This document shows, one piece after another, positions 15,543-23,562 of a stretch of 32,831 nt of DNA (positions are counted from its first letter, which is position 1; each line of letters begins with the position of its first letter). The stretch lies in contig UQQZ01000026.1 of the NCBI GenBank assembly GCA_900543305.1, forward strand, positions 1-32,831, given 5' to 3'. This stretch comes from an uncultured Oscillospiraceae bacterium. Its GTDB lineage: Bacteria > Bacillota > Clostridia > Oscillospirales > Acutalibacteraceae. The position numbers were made by a program, and so were the translations under genes. The notes under the pieces were generated by a model. That model searched no databases and was not told the DNA's origin. It worked only from the letters and a program-made list of their open reading frames with translations.

Positions 15543-15745
15543 GGGGAAATTTTTCCCCTGCCCCGTGCGTTCTGGGGGCGGTGACTCCCCCAAAGGGGAT
15601 TTTCCCCCTCGCCTTGGGCGTTTCGGGAGCGGTACCTCCCCAAGGAGATTTTTCCCCTCTTGCCCCGTGCGTTTTGGGGACAGCGCTGCCCCAAGGGCAT
15701 TTTCCCCTGCCTCTACTTTCAGCGTTCCGGGAAGCTTCCGGCGGG
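15543..15745. repeat. Array of four ~50-bp hairpin units
   Basis: Four imperfect units start with ATTTT(T)CCCC at 15549, 15599, 15648 and 15699, with periods of 50, 49 and 51 bp. Each continues with a GCGTT segment and then an inverted repeat whose arms differ between units yet still pair: GGGGG/CCCCC, GGGAG/CTCCC, GGGGaCAG/CTGCCCC and CCGGgAAG/CTTCCGG. At most unit junctions a second small hairpin forms around the T run (for example GGGGAAA/TTTCCCC at 15543-15558). The period is not a multiple of three, so this is not a coding repeat. It fills the gap between the symporter terminator and the LacI promoter. Confidence 0.8.
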
Positions 15746-15750
15746 AAGGA

Positions 15751-15782
15751 AAAAAGAAAACAGCACCGGGGGGCCGGCGCTG
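15751..15782 (-). terminator. Intrinsic terminator of the symporter gene
   Basis: On minus, CAGCGCCGG and CCGGTGCTG (9 bp with one G-U) enclose a CCCC loop and are followed by TTTTCTTTTTT, about 30 bp past the stop codon. Confidence 0.85.
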
Positions 15783-15811
15783 CTTTCGAAAAGGAGAAAG
15801 AGATCATTTCT

Positions 15812-17311
15812 TTATGGTTGGGCGTTGGGATCGGGCTGGGTGTAGAAGGCAGGATTTCCCTGACCGGATTTCCAGCCCTTGGCCCGGGCAATCCAGGTGA
15901 CCACCAGGCACAGGAGAAAGGAAACCACCATGGCCAGGCAGGCAAACAAGGGGCCGTTGGGGGTGGTAAAGCCCGAGAGAGCGGCGGGCAGGAAGGCGGT
16001 GAGGAAGCCTCCCAGCATTCCGGCCCAGGCGCCGGCCCGGCTGAGTTTTTTCCAGTAGAGGGTCAGCAGGTAGGGGGCCAGGAAGGAGCCCGAAAGGATC
16101 CCCCAGGAGTAGGACATCATCTCCAGAATGGGCGTGGGATAGTTGGCGATCAGGTAGCTCAGCACCACAAAGGCCAGGCACAGCAGCCGGGTGATGGTGG
16201 CCAGAGTTTTCTCCCCCAGGCCCTTGAGCCAGCTGGCCTTGATCAGATCCATGGATACGGTGGAGCAGGCGGTGAGGGTGATGCTGGACAACGTGGACAC
16301 AGAAGCGGAGATCAGCAGCACCAGGATTACGCCGATGAGCAGGTTGGGCAGGCCGGCGGTGTTGAGCATGATGGGCACCAGAAAATCGGTGCCGCCTTCG
16401 GGCATGGTTTCCCCGAAGAACAGGTGGGAAAAGGAGCCGATAAAGTAGCCGCCTCCCGCCACCAGCAGGGAGAAAAAGGTGGAGATGATCACACCCCGGC
16501 GCACTTCCCGCCGGTCCCGAATGCCGTAATATTTGTGGACCATCTGGGGCAGGCCCCAGGTGCCGAAACTGGTCATGAGGATGGTGGAGATCAGGGCCAC
16601 GGCAGAGGAGCCGGACAAGGGGGCCATTTCGTGGGCCTTCATGTAGTCGATCATCCGGGAGAAGCCTGTGGTAAGGCCCCCTACCTGGGAGGACTGAACC
16701 ACCAGGACAATCAGGGCCACCACGCCGATCATCATCACAAAGCCCTGGACAAAGTCGGCTTTCAGGGTGGCCATGTAGCCTCCCAGCACCAGGACCAGAG
16801 CGGAGGCGATGGCGATGATCACCATGCAGGCCTGTTCGTCAATGCCCAGAATCACAGAGCACACGCTGGTGAGGCCCTTGTACACAGAAGCGGAATAGGG
16901 AATCAAAAACAGGAAGATGACCACACAGGCAAACAGCCGCATGCCGGGACTTTGAAAGCGCTTTTCAAAAAGCTGGGGCATGGACTTGATGTCGTGGCGG
17001 CGGGTCAGATCCCGGGTTCGGTTGGCCAGCACCAACCAAGCCAGCAGGGTGCCGAACACCGCGTTGCCCAGGCCCACCAGACCGCTCCACAGGCCGTAGT
17101 TCCAGCCGGAGCCTCCGGAATAGCCGATGAACATTACCGCGGAAAAATAGGCGGTGCCGTAGGAGAGGGCGGAGATCCAGGCCCCGGCGTTGCGTCCGCC
17201 TACGGTGAACCCGGACATATCGGTTCCCTTCCGGGAATACCACACCCCGATTCCCAGCATGAAGATGGCGTACACGCCAATGACGGCCCAAATGGTCAAT
17301 TCCTTACTCAC
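15812..17311 (-). CDS. Sodium:solute symporter family (SSS) transporter
   Basis: The protein has 499 residues and about 13 hydrophobic helices, as usual for the SSS/SLC5 family. Typical segments include GFTVGGRNAGAWISALSYGT after TM1, GYSGGSGWNYGLW, the cytoplasmic loop RTRDLTRRHDIKSMPQLFEKR, and ISASVSTLSSITLTACSTV in the sodium-site helix. It should import a solute with Na+; sugars, sialic acid, proline and pantothenate are all carried by relatives. GTG 17311 is chosen as start, with AAGGGGAG 8 nt before it; a longer frame from 17353 would begin inside the operator-like palindrome. It has its own promoter, operator-like sites and terminator, and so is separate from the LacI gene, although the neighbourhood suggests a common substrate. 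Confidence 0.9.
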   Translation of the reverse strand: MSKELTIWAVIGVYAIFMLGIGVWYSRKGTDMSGFTVGGRNAGAWISALSYGTAYFSAVMFIGYSGGSGWNYGLWSGLVGLGNAVFGTLLAWLVLANRTRDLTRRHDIKSMPQLFEKRFQSPGMRLFACVVIFLFLIPYSASVYKGLTSVCSVILGIDEQACMVIIAIASALVLVLGGYMATLKADFVQGFVMMIGVVALIVLVVQSSQVGGLTTGFSRMIDYMKAHEMAPLSGSSAVALISTILMTSFGTWGLPQMVHKYYGIRDRREVRRGVIISTFFSLLVAGGGYFIGSFSHLFFGETMPEGGTDFLVPIMLNTAGLPNLLIGVILVLLISASVSTLSSITLTACSTVSMDLIKASWLKGLGEKTLATITRLLCLAFVVLSYLIANYPTPILEMMSYSWGILSGSFLAPYLLTLYWKKLSRAGAWAGMLGGFLTAFLPAALSGFTTPNGPLFACLAMVVSFLLCLVVTWIARAKGWKSGQGNPAFYTQPDPNAQP

Positions 17312-17338
17312 GGTGTCCACTCCCCTTGTAATTTTACA

Positions 17339-17378
17339 CTTTAAAGCTAACATGCTTTAAAGCATACATGTGCTAAAG
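17339..17378 (-). promoter_or_regulatory. Phased CTTTAAAG operator-like sites in the symporter leader
   Basis: CTTTAAAG occurs at 17339-17346 and 17355-17362; the second lies within a perfect 14-bp palindrome, ATGCTTTAAAGCAT (17352-17365). A partial third copy (TAAAG, 17374-17378) keeps the same 16-bp phase. All lie between the promoter and the ribosome site. They differ from the TGGTAACGTTACCA palindromes at the LacI gene, so another regulator is implied. Confidence 0.55.
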
Positions 17379-17385
17379 TGAGGAA

Positions 17386-17414
17386 ATTTTATCACACTCC
17401 TTCCCAAAAGTCAA
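17386..17414 (-). promoter_or_regulatory. Sigma-A promoter of the symporter gene
   Basis: On minus, TTGACT (17409-17414) and TAAAAT (17386-17391) are 17 bp apart. Confidence 0.8.
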
Positions 17415-17510
17415 GGATTGTTTTAGGAAAAAGGCCACAAAAAATAGGGGGATTTTTTGGGAATCGCCGGGGTTTCGGGGAGGGTTTCACAATTTCTTCA
17501 TCTCTTTTTC

Positions 17511-17539
17511 TTGCTTTCGCCACAGTTAGCGGGTACAAT
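17511..17539 (+). promoter_or_regulatory. Promoter of the two-component/HtrA operon
   Basis: TTGCTT (17511-17516) and TACAAT (17534-17539) have a 17-bp spacer, 60 bp before the response regulator start. Between this and the symporter promoter (17415-17510) no gene or clear motif is seen. Confidence 0.7.
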
Positions 17540-17599
17540 AAAGCATAATTGGGGAATAGCACCTATCGGGTGAAATACTGGTAAAAGGAGGGTCTTTTG

Positions 17600-18295
17600 A
17601 TGGCCTCTGGAAAAATCTTGATTGTGGACGACGATACCAATATCTGCGAACTGCTGCGGCTTTATATTGAAAAGGAAGGGTTTGAAGCCTCCATTGCCAA
17701 CGATGGGGAAACCGCCCTGAAAATGTTCGATACCGTGAACCCGGACTTGATCCTGCTGGATATCATGCTGCCGGGGCTGGACGGATGGCAGGTCTGCCGG
17801 GAAATCCGGAAGAAGTCCAACCGGCCCATCATCATGCTCACCGCCAAGGGCGAGGTATTCGACAAGGTGCTGGGCCTGGAGCTGGGGGCGGACGACTATG
17901 TGGTAAAGCCCTTTGAGACCAAAGAGGTCATTGCCCGGATCAATGCGGTGCTCCGGCGCAGCGGCAAGAAAAGCGAAGAAAAGAACGAGAACAAGGTGGT
18001 CACCTACGAGAATCTGTCCATCAACCTGACCAACTACGAGCTGAAGGTGAAGGGGGTCCAGGTGGATACCCCGCCCAAGGAGATGGAACTGATTTACCAT
18101 CTGGCTTCCAATCCCAACCGGGTGTTTACCCGGGACCAGCTGCTGGACGAGGTGTGGGGCTTTGATTACTACGGAGACAGCCGTACCGTAGACGTCCATG
18201 TCAAGCGGCTGCGGGAAAAACTGGAGGGCGCCTCCGACAAGTGGGCCTTGAAAACCGTGTGGGGCGTCGGGTATAAATTTGAAGTCAAGGAATAA
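17600..18295 (+). CDS. OmpR/PhoB-family response regulator
   Basis: The protein has 231 residues. The receiver domain (1-120) shows the acidic pair Asp10-Asp12 (ILIVDDD), phospho-acceptor Asp54 (LILLDIMLP), the Thr/Lys switch in MLTAKG and DDYVVKPF. The DNA-binding winged helix (about 135-231) ends in SRTVDVHVKRLREKL and KTVWGVGYKF. ATG 17600 is preferred over an adjacent in-frame TTG 17597, with AGGAGG 8 nt upstream. The cognate kinase follows 62 bp downstream, and that gap carries a small hairpin with a TTCG loop near 18306-18326. With an HtrA protease in the same operon, the pair resembles CssRS-type secretion-stress systems, although the signal is not known. Direct targets probably include its own operon. 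Confidence 0.93.
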   Translation: MASGKILIVDDDTNICELLRLYIEKEGFEASIANDGETALKMFDTVNPDLILLDIMLPGLDGWQVCREIRKKSNRPIIMLTAKGEVFDKVLGLELGADDYVVKPFETKEVIARINAVLRRSGKKSEEKNENKVVTYENLSINLTNYELKVKGVQVDTPPKEMELIYHLASNPNRVFTRDQLLDEVWGFDYYGDSRTVDVHVKRLREKLEGASDKWALKTVWGVGYKFEVKE

Positions 18296-18357
18296 GGGTA
18301 CATAGCCGGGACCTTCGGGCCTCCGGATTGGGAACATCCATTTGAGAAAGGCATGCC

Positions 18358-19902
18358 ATGCAGAAAAGCATTTTTACCAGGTATCTGGCTATCACTATGG
18401 GCCTCGTGGTGCTCAGCTTTATCATGCTGGGCAGCGTGATGATGATTTTCTTCTCCCAGTACTGGCGAGGGGAAAAAAAGGATCTTTTGCTGAAAAACGC
18501 CAACTCCATTGCGGATATGTCCAGCGTCTTCCTGACAAAAACCGGAGAGGGCAGCTATCGGCTGGAGACCAGCGTGCTCCAGGGGTTTGTGGCCACATTC
18601 TCCTCCAGCATTGACGCGGATATTTTCATCACGGATCTGGAGGGAAACATTCTCCTGGGAAATTATCCCAACAGCAAACTGACTTCCCCCTCCAATGTGC
18701 CCCAGAAAACTGTGGCCCAGGCGGCCCAGGGCATGTATGAGGGGCGCAATACCTTTGGAGGGCTGTATCAGAGTTCCTTTTACATCATCGGCGTGCCCAT
18801 GTACACGGGAGAGGATGACTTGTGTGTGGGAGCGGTGTTTGCCACCACCAGCGCCGCCACGGTGAACGCCTTTCAGCAGGAGGCCTTCCAGATGTTTCTG
18901 GTGGCGGCTGCGGCGGCCTTGGGCGTCACCTTCTGCGTGGTGGGCGCCTTTGCCTACCGGTTGGTGAAGCCCTTGCGGCAGATGTCCGCAGCGGCCCGAA
19001 GCTTTGGAGGCGGGGATTTCTCCGTCCGGGTGCCGGTGACCAGCGCCGACGAATTGGGCCAGCTGGCCTTGTCCTTCAACAACATGGCCAACTCCCTGTC
19101 CAACTCCGAAGGGACCCGCCGGAGTTTTATCGCCAACGTGTCCCACGAGCTGAAAACCCCCATGACCACCATTGCGGGATTTATCGACGGAATCCTGGAC
19201 GGCACCATCTCTCCGGAGCAGCAGGATAAGTACCTGCACATTGTGTCCGATGAGGTGAAACGGCTGTCCCGGCTGGTGAAGTCCATGCTGGATCTGTCCC
19301 GGATTGACAGCGGAGAAATGAAGATCTACCCCTCTCAGTTTGACATCACCCACACTGTGGTGTCCACATTGCTCACCTTTGAACAGAAAATCGACGAACG
19401 GGGCATTGAGATCCGGGGCCTGGAGGATGCGGGACCCCAGATGGTCTGGGGCGATCCGGATCTGCTCCACCAGGTGGTGTACAATCTGATCGAAAACGCG
19501 GTCAAATTTACCAACCCCGGAGGGTACATTTCCATCCTCATCACCGAGGGCATCGACCGGACCACCGTGGTCATCGAAAACAGCGGCCAGGGCATTGCTC
19601 CGGAAGACCTGTCCATGATTTTTGAGCGGTTTTACAAGACGGATAAGTCCCGGAGCCGGGATAAAAACGGCATGGGACTGGGACTCTATATTGTGCGCAC
19701 CATTTTGAAACTCCACGGCGGGGACATCACCGTGAGCTCCGCAGTGGGACAGTTCTGCCGGTTTGAGTTTTACATTCCCAAGCCCCAGGCTTCTCCCAAG
19801 CTGAAGGATACCGGCACCTTGAAGCTGACCCGCGTCAAGGAAAAGAAGGAAGCCCGGCAGGAGCCGGAAAGGAGTAAGGACCATGACGGACCAACAGAAT
19901 AA
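18358..19902 (+). CDS. Membrane sensor histidine kinase
   Basis: The protein has 514 residues. TM1 is at about 11-32 and an extracytoplasmic sensor region of about 145 residues at 33-177 (with FITDLEGNILLGNYPNS, as in PAS/Cache-like folds). TM2 is at about 179-200 and HAMP at about 201-253. The dimerisation helix carries His263 in FIANVSHELKTPMTT. The ATPase domain has NLIENAVKFT (N box), the G1 region ENSGQGI, FERFYKTDKSRSR (F box) and GMGLGLYIV (G2). A charged tail of about 40 residues follows. It should phosphorylate the upstream response regulator. The gene overlaps the HtrA start by 20 nt; HtrA's ribosome site (AAAGGAG) lies within this coding sequence, so their translation is linked. 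The stimulus is probably envelope-related, judging by context. Confidence 0.93.
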   Translation: MQKSIFTRYLAITMGLVVLSFIMLGSVMMIFFSQYWRGEKKDLLLKNANSIADMSSVFLTKTGEGSYRLETSVLQGFVATFSSSIDADIFITDLEGNILLGNYPNSKLTSPSNVPQKTVAQAAQGMYEGRNTFGGLYQSSFYIIGVPMYTGEDDLCVGAVFATTSAATVNAFQQEAFQMFLVAAAAALGVTFCVVGAFAYRLVKPLRQMSAAARSFGGGDFSVRVPVTSADELGQLALSFNNMANSLSNSEGTRRSFIANVSHELKTPMTTIAGFIDGILDGTISPEQQDKYLHIVSDEVKRLSRLVKSMLDLSRIDSGEMKIYPSQFDITHTVVSTLLTFEQKIDERGIEIRGLEDAGPQMVWGDPDLLHQVVYNLIENAVKFTNPGGYISILITEGIDRTTVVIENSGQGIAPEDLSMIFERFYKTDKSRSRDKNGMGLGLYIVRTILKLHGGDITVSSAVGQFCRFEFYIPKPQASPKLKDTGTLKLTRVKEKKEARQEPERSKDHDGPTE

Positions 19903-21700
19903 ACAGACACTTCCGGAGGAGCCCACCCAGAGTGGGGAGATCCATTCTCAGGCCGGGGAGGAAACTTCCCAGGCTCCCGTAGAATCTTCCGCTCCGGAAG
20001 GGGAAGCCTCCGCCTGCCGGGAAACCGGTGCTCCCAGCCCCCGGGAAGACGCTTTTTCCCAAGCCGGAGAGGGAATTTCCCAGGAACCGGCAGAATCCCC
20101 TGTCCCTGAGATGGAGGAACCCGTTCCGCCCAAGGCTGGGGCCCCAAGTCCTCAGGAAGGCAGTCAGCCCCCTGTGCCTCCGGGGATGCCTTATCCCCCC
20201 CAGCAGGTGCCCCCGCCAGGGCCCGGGACCTGGGGACCCACGGGAACGCCCTATGTTCAGGGCTGGTGGGGATCTCCCTACGGGAACCAGCCCGCCCAGG
20301 GATTTCCTCCCTATAGCCAGCCGGTTCCGGCACAGCCTCAGCCCGGCCAGGCCTGGACGGCAGGGGTTCAGCCTCCCGTAGGCCAGAACATGCCAACCCA
20401 GCCGGCGCCCTATCAGGGAGCGCCCGGAGCCTATCCGCCCCCCTCATCCTGGGGACGGCCCCCCAAAACCCCCCGAAAAAAGATGTCTTTGGGGCTGAAG
20501 GTATTTTTGTGGATTGCCTCGGCTTTGGCTGCGGGAGTGATTTTGGGTTTTGGGGCCTTTGTGGTGGTGAGCGCCGTTACCGGATCGGGACCGTTGCTGC
20601 CCGGCAAGGAAGAAGCGTACAGTCAGGAGCTGCCGGAAGAAGATATGGAACCCCTTCCCGATGAGGAAGCCCCCCAGGAGGAGGATTCCTTGGATTTGCC
20701 GGATGTGGACGTGGTGCCCAACACCCAGGGAATCACCATTCAGGAGAAGCCAGAAGGGGATCCTCTGGATGCCCAGGAGGCCTATGACAAGGTGGTTCAG
20801 TCCACGGTGTCCATTGAGGTTTCTCAGGGCGGGGATGAGGTGGTCAGCACCGGTACCGGGATCATTGCCACCTCCGATGGGTACATGATCACCAACGCCC
20901 ATGTGGTGCTCAATTCCAAAAACGTGCTGGTGACGGTGACCACCTATGACGGCCAGACCTACGACGCCGTGGTGGTAGGGGTGGACCGTTCCACAGATCT
21001 GGCGGTGATCAAGACAAACGATTACCAATTTACCCCTGCGGAATTCGGGGACGCAGGTCAGCTGGCCATTGGGGAATGGGTGCTGGCCATTGGAAACCCC
21101 GGAGGATCCCGGTTTGCCGGTTCCGTGACCCGGGGGATCGTATCCGGCCTGGACCGGGCGGTGGAGCGGTACAGTGAAAACGGCATGACCTACATCCAGA
21201 CAGACGCCGCCATCAACCCGGGCAATTCCGGAGGTCCCCTGGTAAACATGTACGGCCAGGTGGTAGGCATCAACTCCTCCAAGATTATCACCGAGGGCTA
21301 TGAGGGCATGGGATTTGCCATTCCTGTCAGCAAGGCCAAGGACATCCTGGACCAGCTTTTGTCCGGGGGCTATGTGCAGGGCCGTGTGCGGCTGGGCATT
21401 TCTGGAAAAGATGTGTCCGAAATGGAGGCTACCTTTAACGGCACGCCCCAAGGCTTCCGGATCATCAGCATCGACGAGGACAGCGCTTTCGCAGGTACCG
21501 ACGCCCAGGTGGGAGATATCATCACCGCCCTGGACGGGGAAACGGTGACCCAGCTTACGGATCTTTCCAATCTGCTGCTCCGGTATAAGCCCGGGGATCA
21601 GGTGACGGTAACCCTGTTCCGCTTTGACGAGTCCAACTTCAGACAGACCATAGAGGTAGAGATTACCCTGTTGGAAGACAGAGGGGAGACACAAGGATAA
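19883..21700 (+). CDS. htrA: HtrA/DegP-type membrane-anchored serine protease with long proline-rich N-terminal tail
   Basis: The protein has 605 residues. Residues 1-200 are a cytoplasmic, disordered tail rich in Pro, Gln, Glu and Gly. It includes a 37-residue duplication (22-58 and 59-94; both copies begin SQAGE and contain GAPSP). One membrane anchor lies at about 203-231, then an acidic linker to about 290. The trypsin-like domain has His339 (TNAHVV), Asp371 (STDLAVIK) and Ser448 (NPGNSGGPL). A single PDZ domain occupies about 505-600. It degrades or refolds misfolded exported proteins outside the membrane. Tail length is unusual compared with Bacillus HtrA (about 450 residues). Its place behind the two-component genes suggests induction by secretion stress. 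The next gene begins on the last base of the stop (TAATG). Confidence 0.93.
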   Translation: MTDQQNKQTLPEEPTQSGEIHSQAGEETSQAPVESSAPEGEASACRETGAPSPREDAFSQAGEGISQEPAESPVPEMEEPVPPKAGAPSPQEGSQPPVPPGMPYPPQQVPPPGPGTWGPTGTPYVQGWWGSPYGNQPAQGFPPYSQPVPAQPQPGQAWTAGVQPPVGQNMPTQPAPYQGAPGAYPPPSSWGRPPKTPRKKMSLGLKVFLWIASALAAGVILGFGAFVVVSAVTGSGPLLPGKEEAYSQELPEEDMEPLPDEEAPQEEDSLDLPDVDVVPNTQGITIQEKPEGDPLDAQEAYDKVVQSTVSIEVSQGGDEVVSTGTGIIATSDGYMITNAHVVLNSKNVLVTVTTYDGQTYDAVVVGVDRSTDLAVIKTNDYQFTPAEFGDAGQLAIGEWVLAIGNPGGSRFAGSVTRGIVSGLDRAVERYSENGMTYIQTDAAINPGNSGGPLVNMYGQVVGINSSKIITEGYEGMGFAIPVSKAKDILDQLLSGGYVQGRVRLGISGKDVSEMEATFNGTPQGFRIISIDEDSAFAGTDAQVGDIITALDGETVTQLTDLSNLLLRYKPGDQVTVTLFRFDESNFRQTIEVEITLLEDRGETQG

Positions 21701-22188
21701 TGGCTAAGGAGAAATTGGAAAAGACGAATGCCCTTCGGCTGTTGGATCGGATGAAGATTCCCTACGAAGCGATGACCTATCCCTGCCAGGAGTTCACCGA
21801 CGGGGTGGATGTGGCAAAGCAGCTGGGGCTTCCCTTGGGAGCTGTATGCAAGACTTTGGTGACTGTGGGAAAAAGCGGCGGGCACTATGTGTTTGTGCTG
21901 CCGGTGGAAGATGAATTGGACCGGAAAAAGGCCGCCTCTGTGGTGGGGGAGAAATCCCTGGAAATGCTTCATGTGAAGGATCTCCTGCCCACCACTGGTT
22001 ATATCCGGGGAGGATGCACGGCCCTGGGCATGAAAAAACAGTTTCCCACCGTGGTGGACCAGAGTGTCCGGTCATTGGAGCGGGTATATGTCAGCGGCGG
22101 CCGGCGAGGCTTGCAGCTGGCTCTCTCTCCCCAGGATCTGGTGCTGGCCGCCCATGCGGCCTGGGGCGATGTGATCGCCCGGCCCTAA
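21700..22188 (+). CDS. ybaK: YbaK/EbsC-type aminoacyl-tRNA deacylase (Cys-tRNA deacylase)
   Basis: The protein has 162 residues and belongs to the YbaK/ProX editing family. CKTLVTVGKSGGHYVFVLPV contains the conserved lysine, followed by ELDRKKAASVVGEKS and YIRGGCTALGMKKQFPT, the GGC-x-x-x-G-K-KxFPT block of this group. YbaK hydrolyses Cys-tRNAPro formed by mistake by prolyl-tRNA synthetase, and may act on other mischarged tRNAs. It overlaps htrA by one base and is the last gene of the operon before a strong terminator. The link to the stress operon may be only positional. Family sure, exact tRNA inferred. Confidence 0.88.
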   Translation: MAKEKLEKTNALRLLDRMKIPYEAMTYPCQEFTDGVDVAKQLGLPLGAVCKTLVTVGKSGGHYVFVLPVEDELDRKKAASVVGEKSLEMLHVKDLLPTTGYIRGGCTALGMKKQFPTVVDQSVRSLERVYVSGGRRGLQLALSPQDLVLAAHAAWGDVIARP

Positions 22189-22201
22189 ATAACCAAAAAA
22201 G

Positions 22202-22228
22202 AAAAGCCCCCGGTTGGGGGCTTTTTTT
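22202..22228. terminator. Bidirectional intrinsic terminator after ybaK
   Basis: Arms AAAAGCCCCC (22202-22211) and GGGGGCTTTT (22216-22225) with a GGTT loop, and T7 on plus with an A run on minus. It serves both the stress operon and the convergent surface-protein gene. Confidence 0.92.
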
Positions 22229-22241
22229 AGTGTGTATGGGG

Positions 22242-23372
22242 TCAGGACTGGGAGTCGTCTTCCTCCGTATACCGGAGGGCTTCCCGAAGGATTTCCTCCG
22301 TGTCAAACTGGTGGGTGCTGTCCAGATCCTGAGGAGCGGGCTCTTGATACAAGGGCTGGTAGGGAGTTCGGTCTGGCTCTTCCGGCAGCTCCTCATAGGG
22401 CTGCTCAAAAGCGTCTTCCGGATAGGCATCCTCATAGGAGCCGGCATCCTCGTACTCTTCCTGGTAGGGCTGCTGGTCATAGCCGTCCTGGGGATAGGCG
22501 TCCTCGGTGTAGGCGGGGAATTCTTCCGTGTACATGGGAGACTCCTCAGGCAGCACCGGCGCCGAATCCTCTGGAGCGGAAGGAGAGGCGGTTTCCGGAT
22601 CCTGGGGTGGCGGCGCCATGGGGGCGCGCTGCCGGTTTTCTGCCTCGTGGATCTCTTCCAGAATGCCGTCCCGGATTCCCTCGGTCCGGGCGTGTTTCCG
22701 TCCTCGGATGTAGAAGATCACAATGAGGGCCAGGCCGATAACGCCTACGGCAATACAGCCTACCCCCGCGTAAAACACGGTGGCGGCCAGGGAATTGCCC
22801 CGGACGTTCAGCTGGGCAAAGGTCACATAATTGGGCTCCGTGCTTTCCTCACTTTCCGAAGAACTGGAAGTGGTTCCTCCGTTCAGGGAAGGCTTGGGCC
22901 GTTCCAGTGCAGGCCGGGGCGTGGAGGAAGGCCGGGGAGTAGGAGTGGCGTCGTCGGTGGTGCCCTCATAGGGGTCCACAGGCTGTTGGGGTTCTGGCGT
23001 AGGCTCCTCTACATAGCCCACCCAGGGATCTTCCGTTGTATCTTCCGAGGAAGAGGAGGAATTGGGATCCTCCCAAGGTTCTTCCGAGGAAGAAGAGGAG
23101 GAATTGGGATCCTCCCAAGGCTCCTCCGAAGAAGAGGAGCTTTCCGAATCGCTGGTGGAGGGTTCGGAGAAGGGAGGAGGTTCCGGCGTGGGAAGATCCG
23201 CGGGATCCTGGGTGCCGGATTCTCCGGTTTCGGGCAGCGTGGTGGTCTCCCCGGGCATGTCGGTGGCGCCGGAGGGGAGGTCCCCTTCGGTGGCCAAAAC
23301 CGGGGCGGCCGTCAACACGGCGGACAGAGCCAAAGCGCCCAACAGGGCAGCCAGACGGCGGGTATATTTCAT
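22242..23372 (-). CDS. Predicted single-pass surface protein, Ser/Pro/Glu-rich; not recognised
   Basis: The protein has 376 residues from ATG 23372 (AGGAGGA 8 nt upstream). A signal peptide is clear (basic KYTRR, hydrophobic core, cleavage probably after VLA, residue 27). Residues 28-193 are low-complexity: Pro/Thr/Glu-rich, with a duplicated 14-residue SSEEPWEDPN unit (42-bp repeat at DNA level, about 23061 and 23103). A helix at about 195-222 is followed by RGRKHAR, so the C-terminus should be cytoplasmic. The last 130 residues are acidic and rich in Tyr, Pro and Gln. No enzymatic motif is seen. An LPETG string at 47-51 lies far from the C-terminus and is not a sorting signal. It has its own promoter. 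Function unknown; a wall-spanning or scaffold role is only a guess. Confidence 0.75.
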   Translation of the reverse strand: MKYTRRLAALLGALALSAVLTAAPVLATEGDLPSGATDMPGETTTLPETGESGTQDPADLPTPEPPPFSEPSTSDSESSSSSEEPWEDPNSSSSSSEEPWEDPNSSSSSEDTTEDPWVGYVEEPTPEPQQPVDPYEGTTDDATPTPRPSSTPRPALERPKPSLNGGTTSSSSESEESTEPNYVTFAQLNVRGNSLAATVFYAGVGCIAVGVIGLALIVIFYIRGRKHARTEGIRDGILEEIHEAENRQRAPMAPPPQDPETASPSAPEDSAPVLPEESPMYTEEFPAYTEDAYPQDGYDQQPYQEEYEDAGSYEDAYPEDAFEQPYEELPEEPDRTPYQPLYQEPAPQDLDSTHQFDTEEILREALRYTEEDDSQS

Positions 23373-23425
23373 AGAGCAGTTCCTCCTGCTGAATGGGATG
23401 GTCAAAAAAGTTTCTGTATCGATTT

Positions 23426-23454
23426 ATTGTAGCACAAAGCGGGGGATTGTTCAA
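23426..23454 (-). promoter_or_regulatory. Promoter of the surface-protein gene
   Basis: On minus, TTGAAC (23449-23454) and TACAAT (23426-23431) are 17 bp apart, with TGC before the -10. Confidence 0.8.
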
Positions 23455-23492
23455 TGGGTTTCGGGGGATCTTTCTTGGTCGCCACTTGGCGC

Positions 23493-23526
23493 AAAAAAGC
23501 CCCCCGGCCGGGAGGCCGAAGGGCTT
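23493..23526 (-). terminator. Intrinsic terminator of glycyl-tRNA synthetase gene
   Basis: On minus a 13-bp stem (AAGCCCTTCGGCC with GGCCGGGGGGCTT, two G-U pairs) is followed by a run of T. A second, smaller hairpin (CCGGGG/CCCCGG, 23529-23546) sits between it and the stop codon. Confidence 0.85.
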
Positions 23527-23562
23527 GTCCGGGGAAGGGTCCCCGGGAATGTTTGAAGCGGA

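Noticed and set aside
15543..15745. CRISPR array reading of the ~50-bp repeats
   Set aside because: There are no invariant repeats separated by unique spacers; the whole unit is repeated with scattered change, and no cas genes are nearby.
15394..15945. Open frames on both strands across the hairpin array
   Set aside because: The repeat period of about 50 bp shifts frame between units, and there are no ribosome sites; these frames exist only because the array is GC-rich.
23220..23234. LPETG sortase-like motif in the surface protein
   Set aside because: It lies at residues 47-51 near the N-terminus, far from the membrane helix and the basic residues, so it cannot act as a C-terminal sorting signal.
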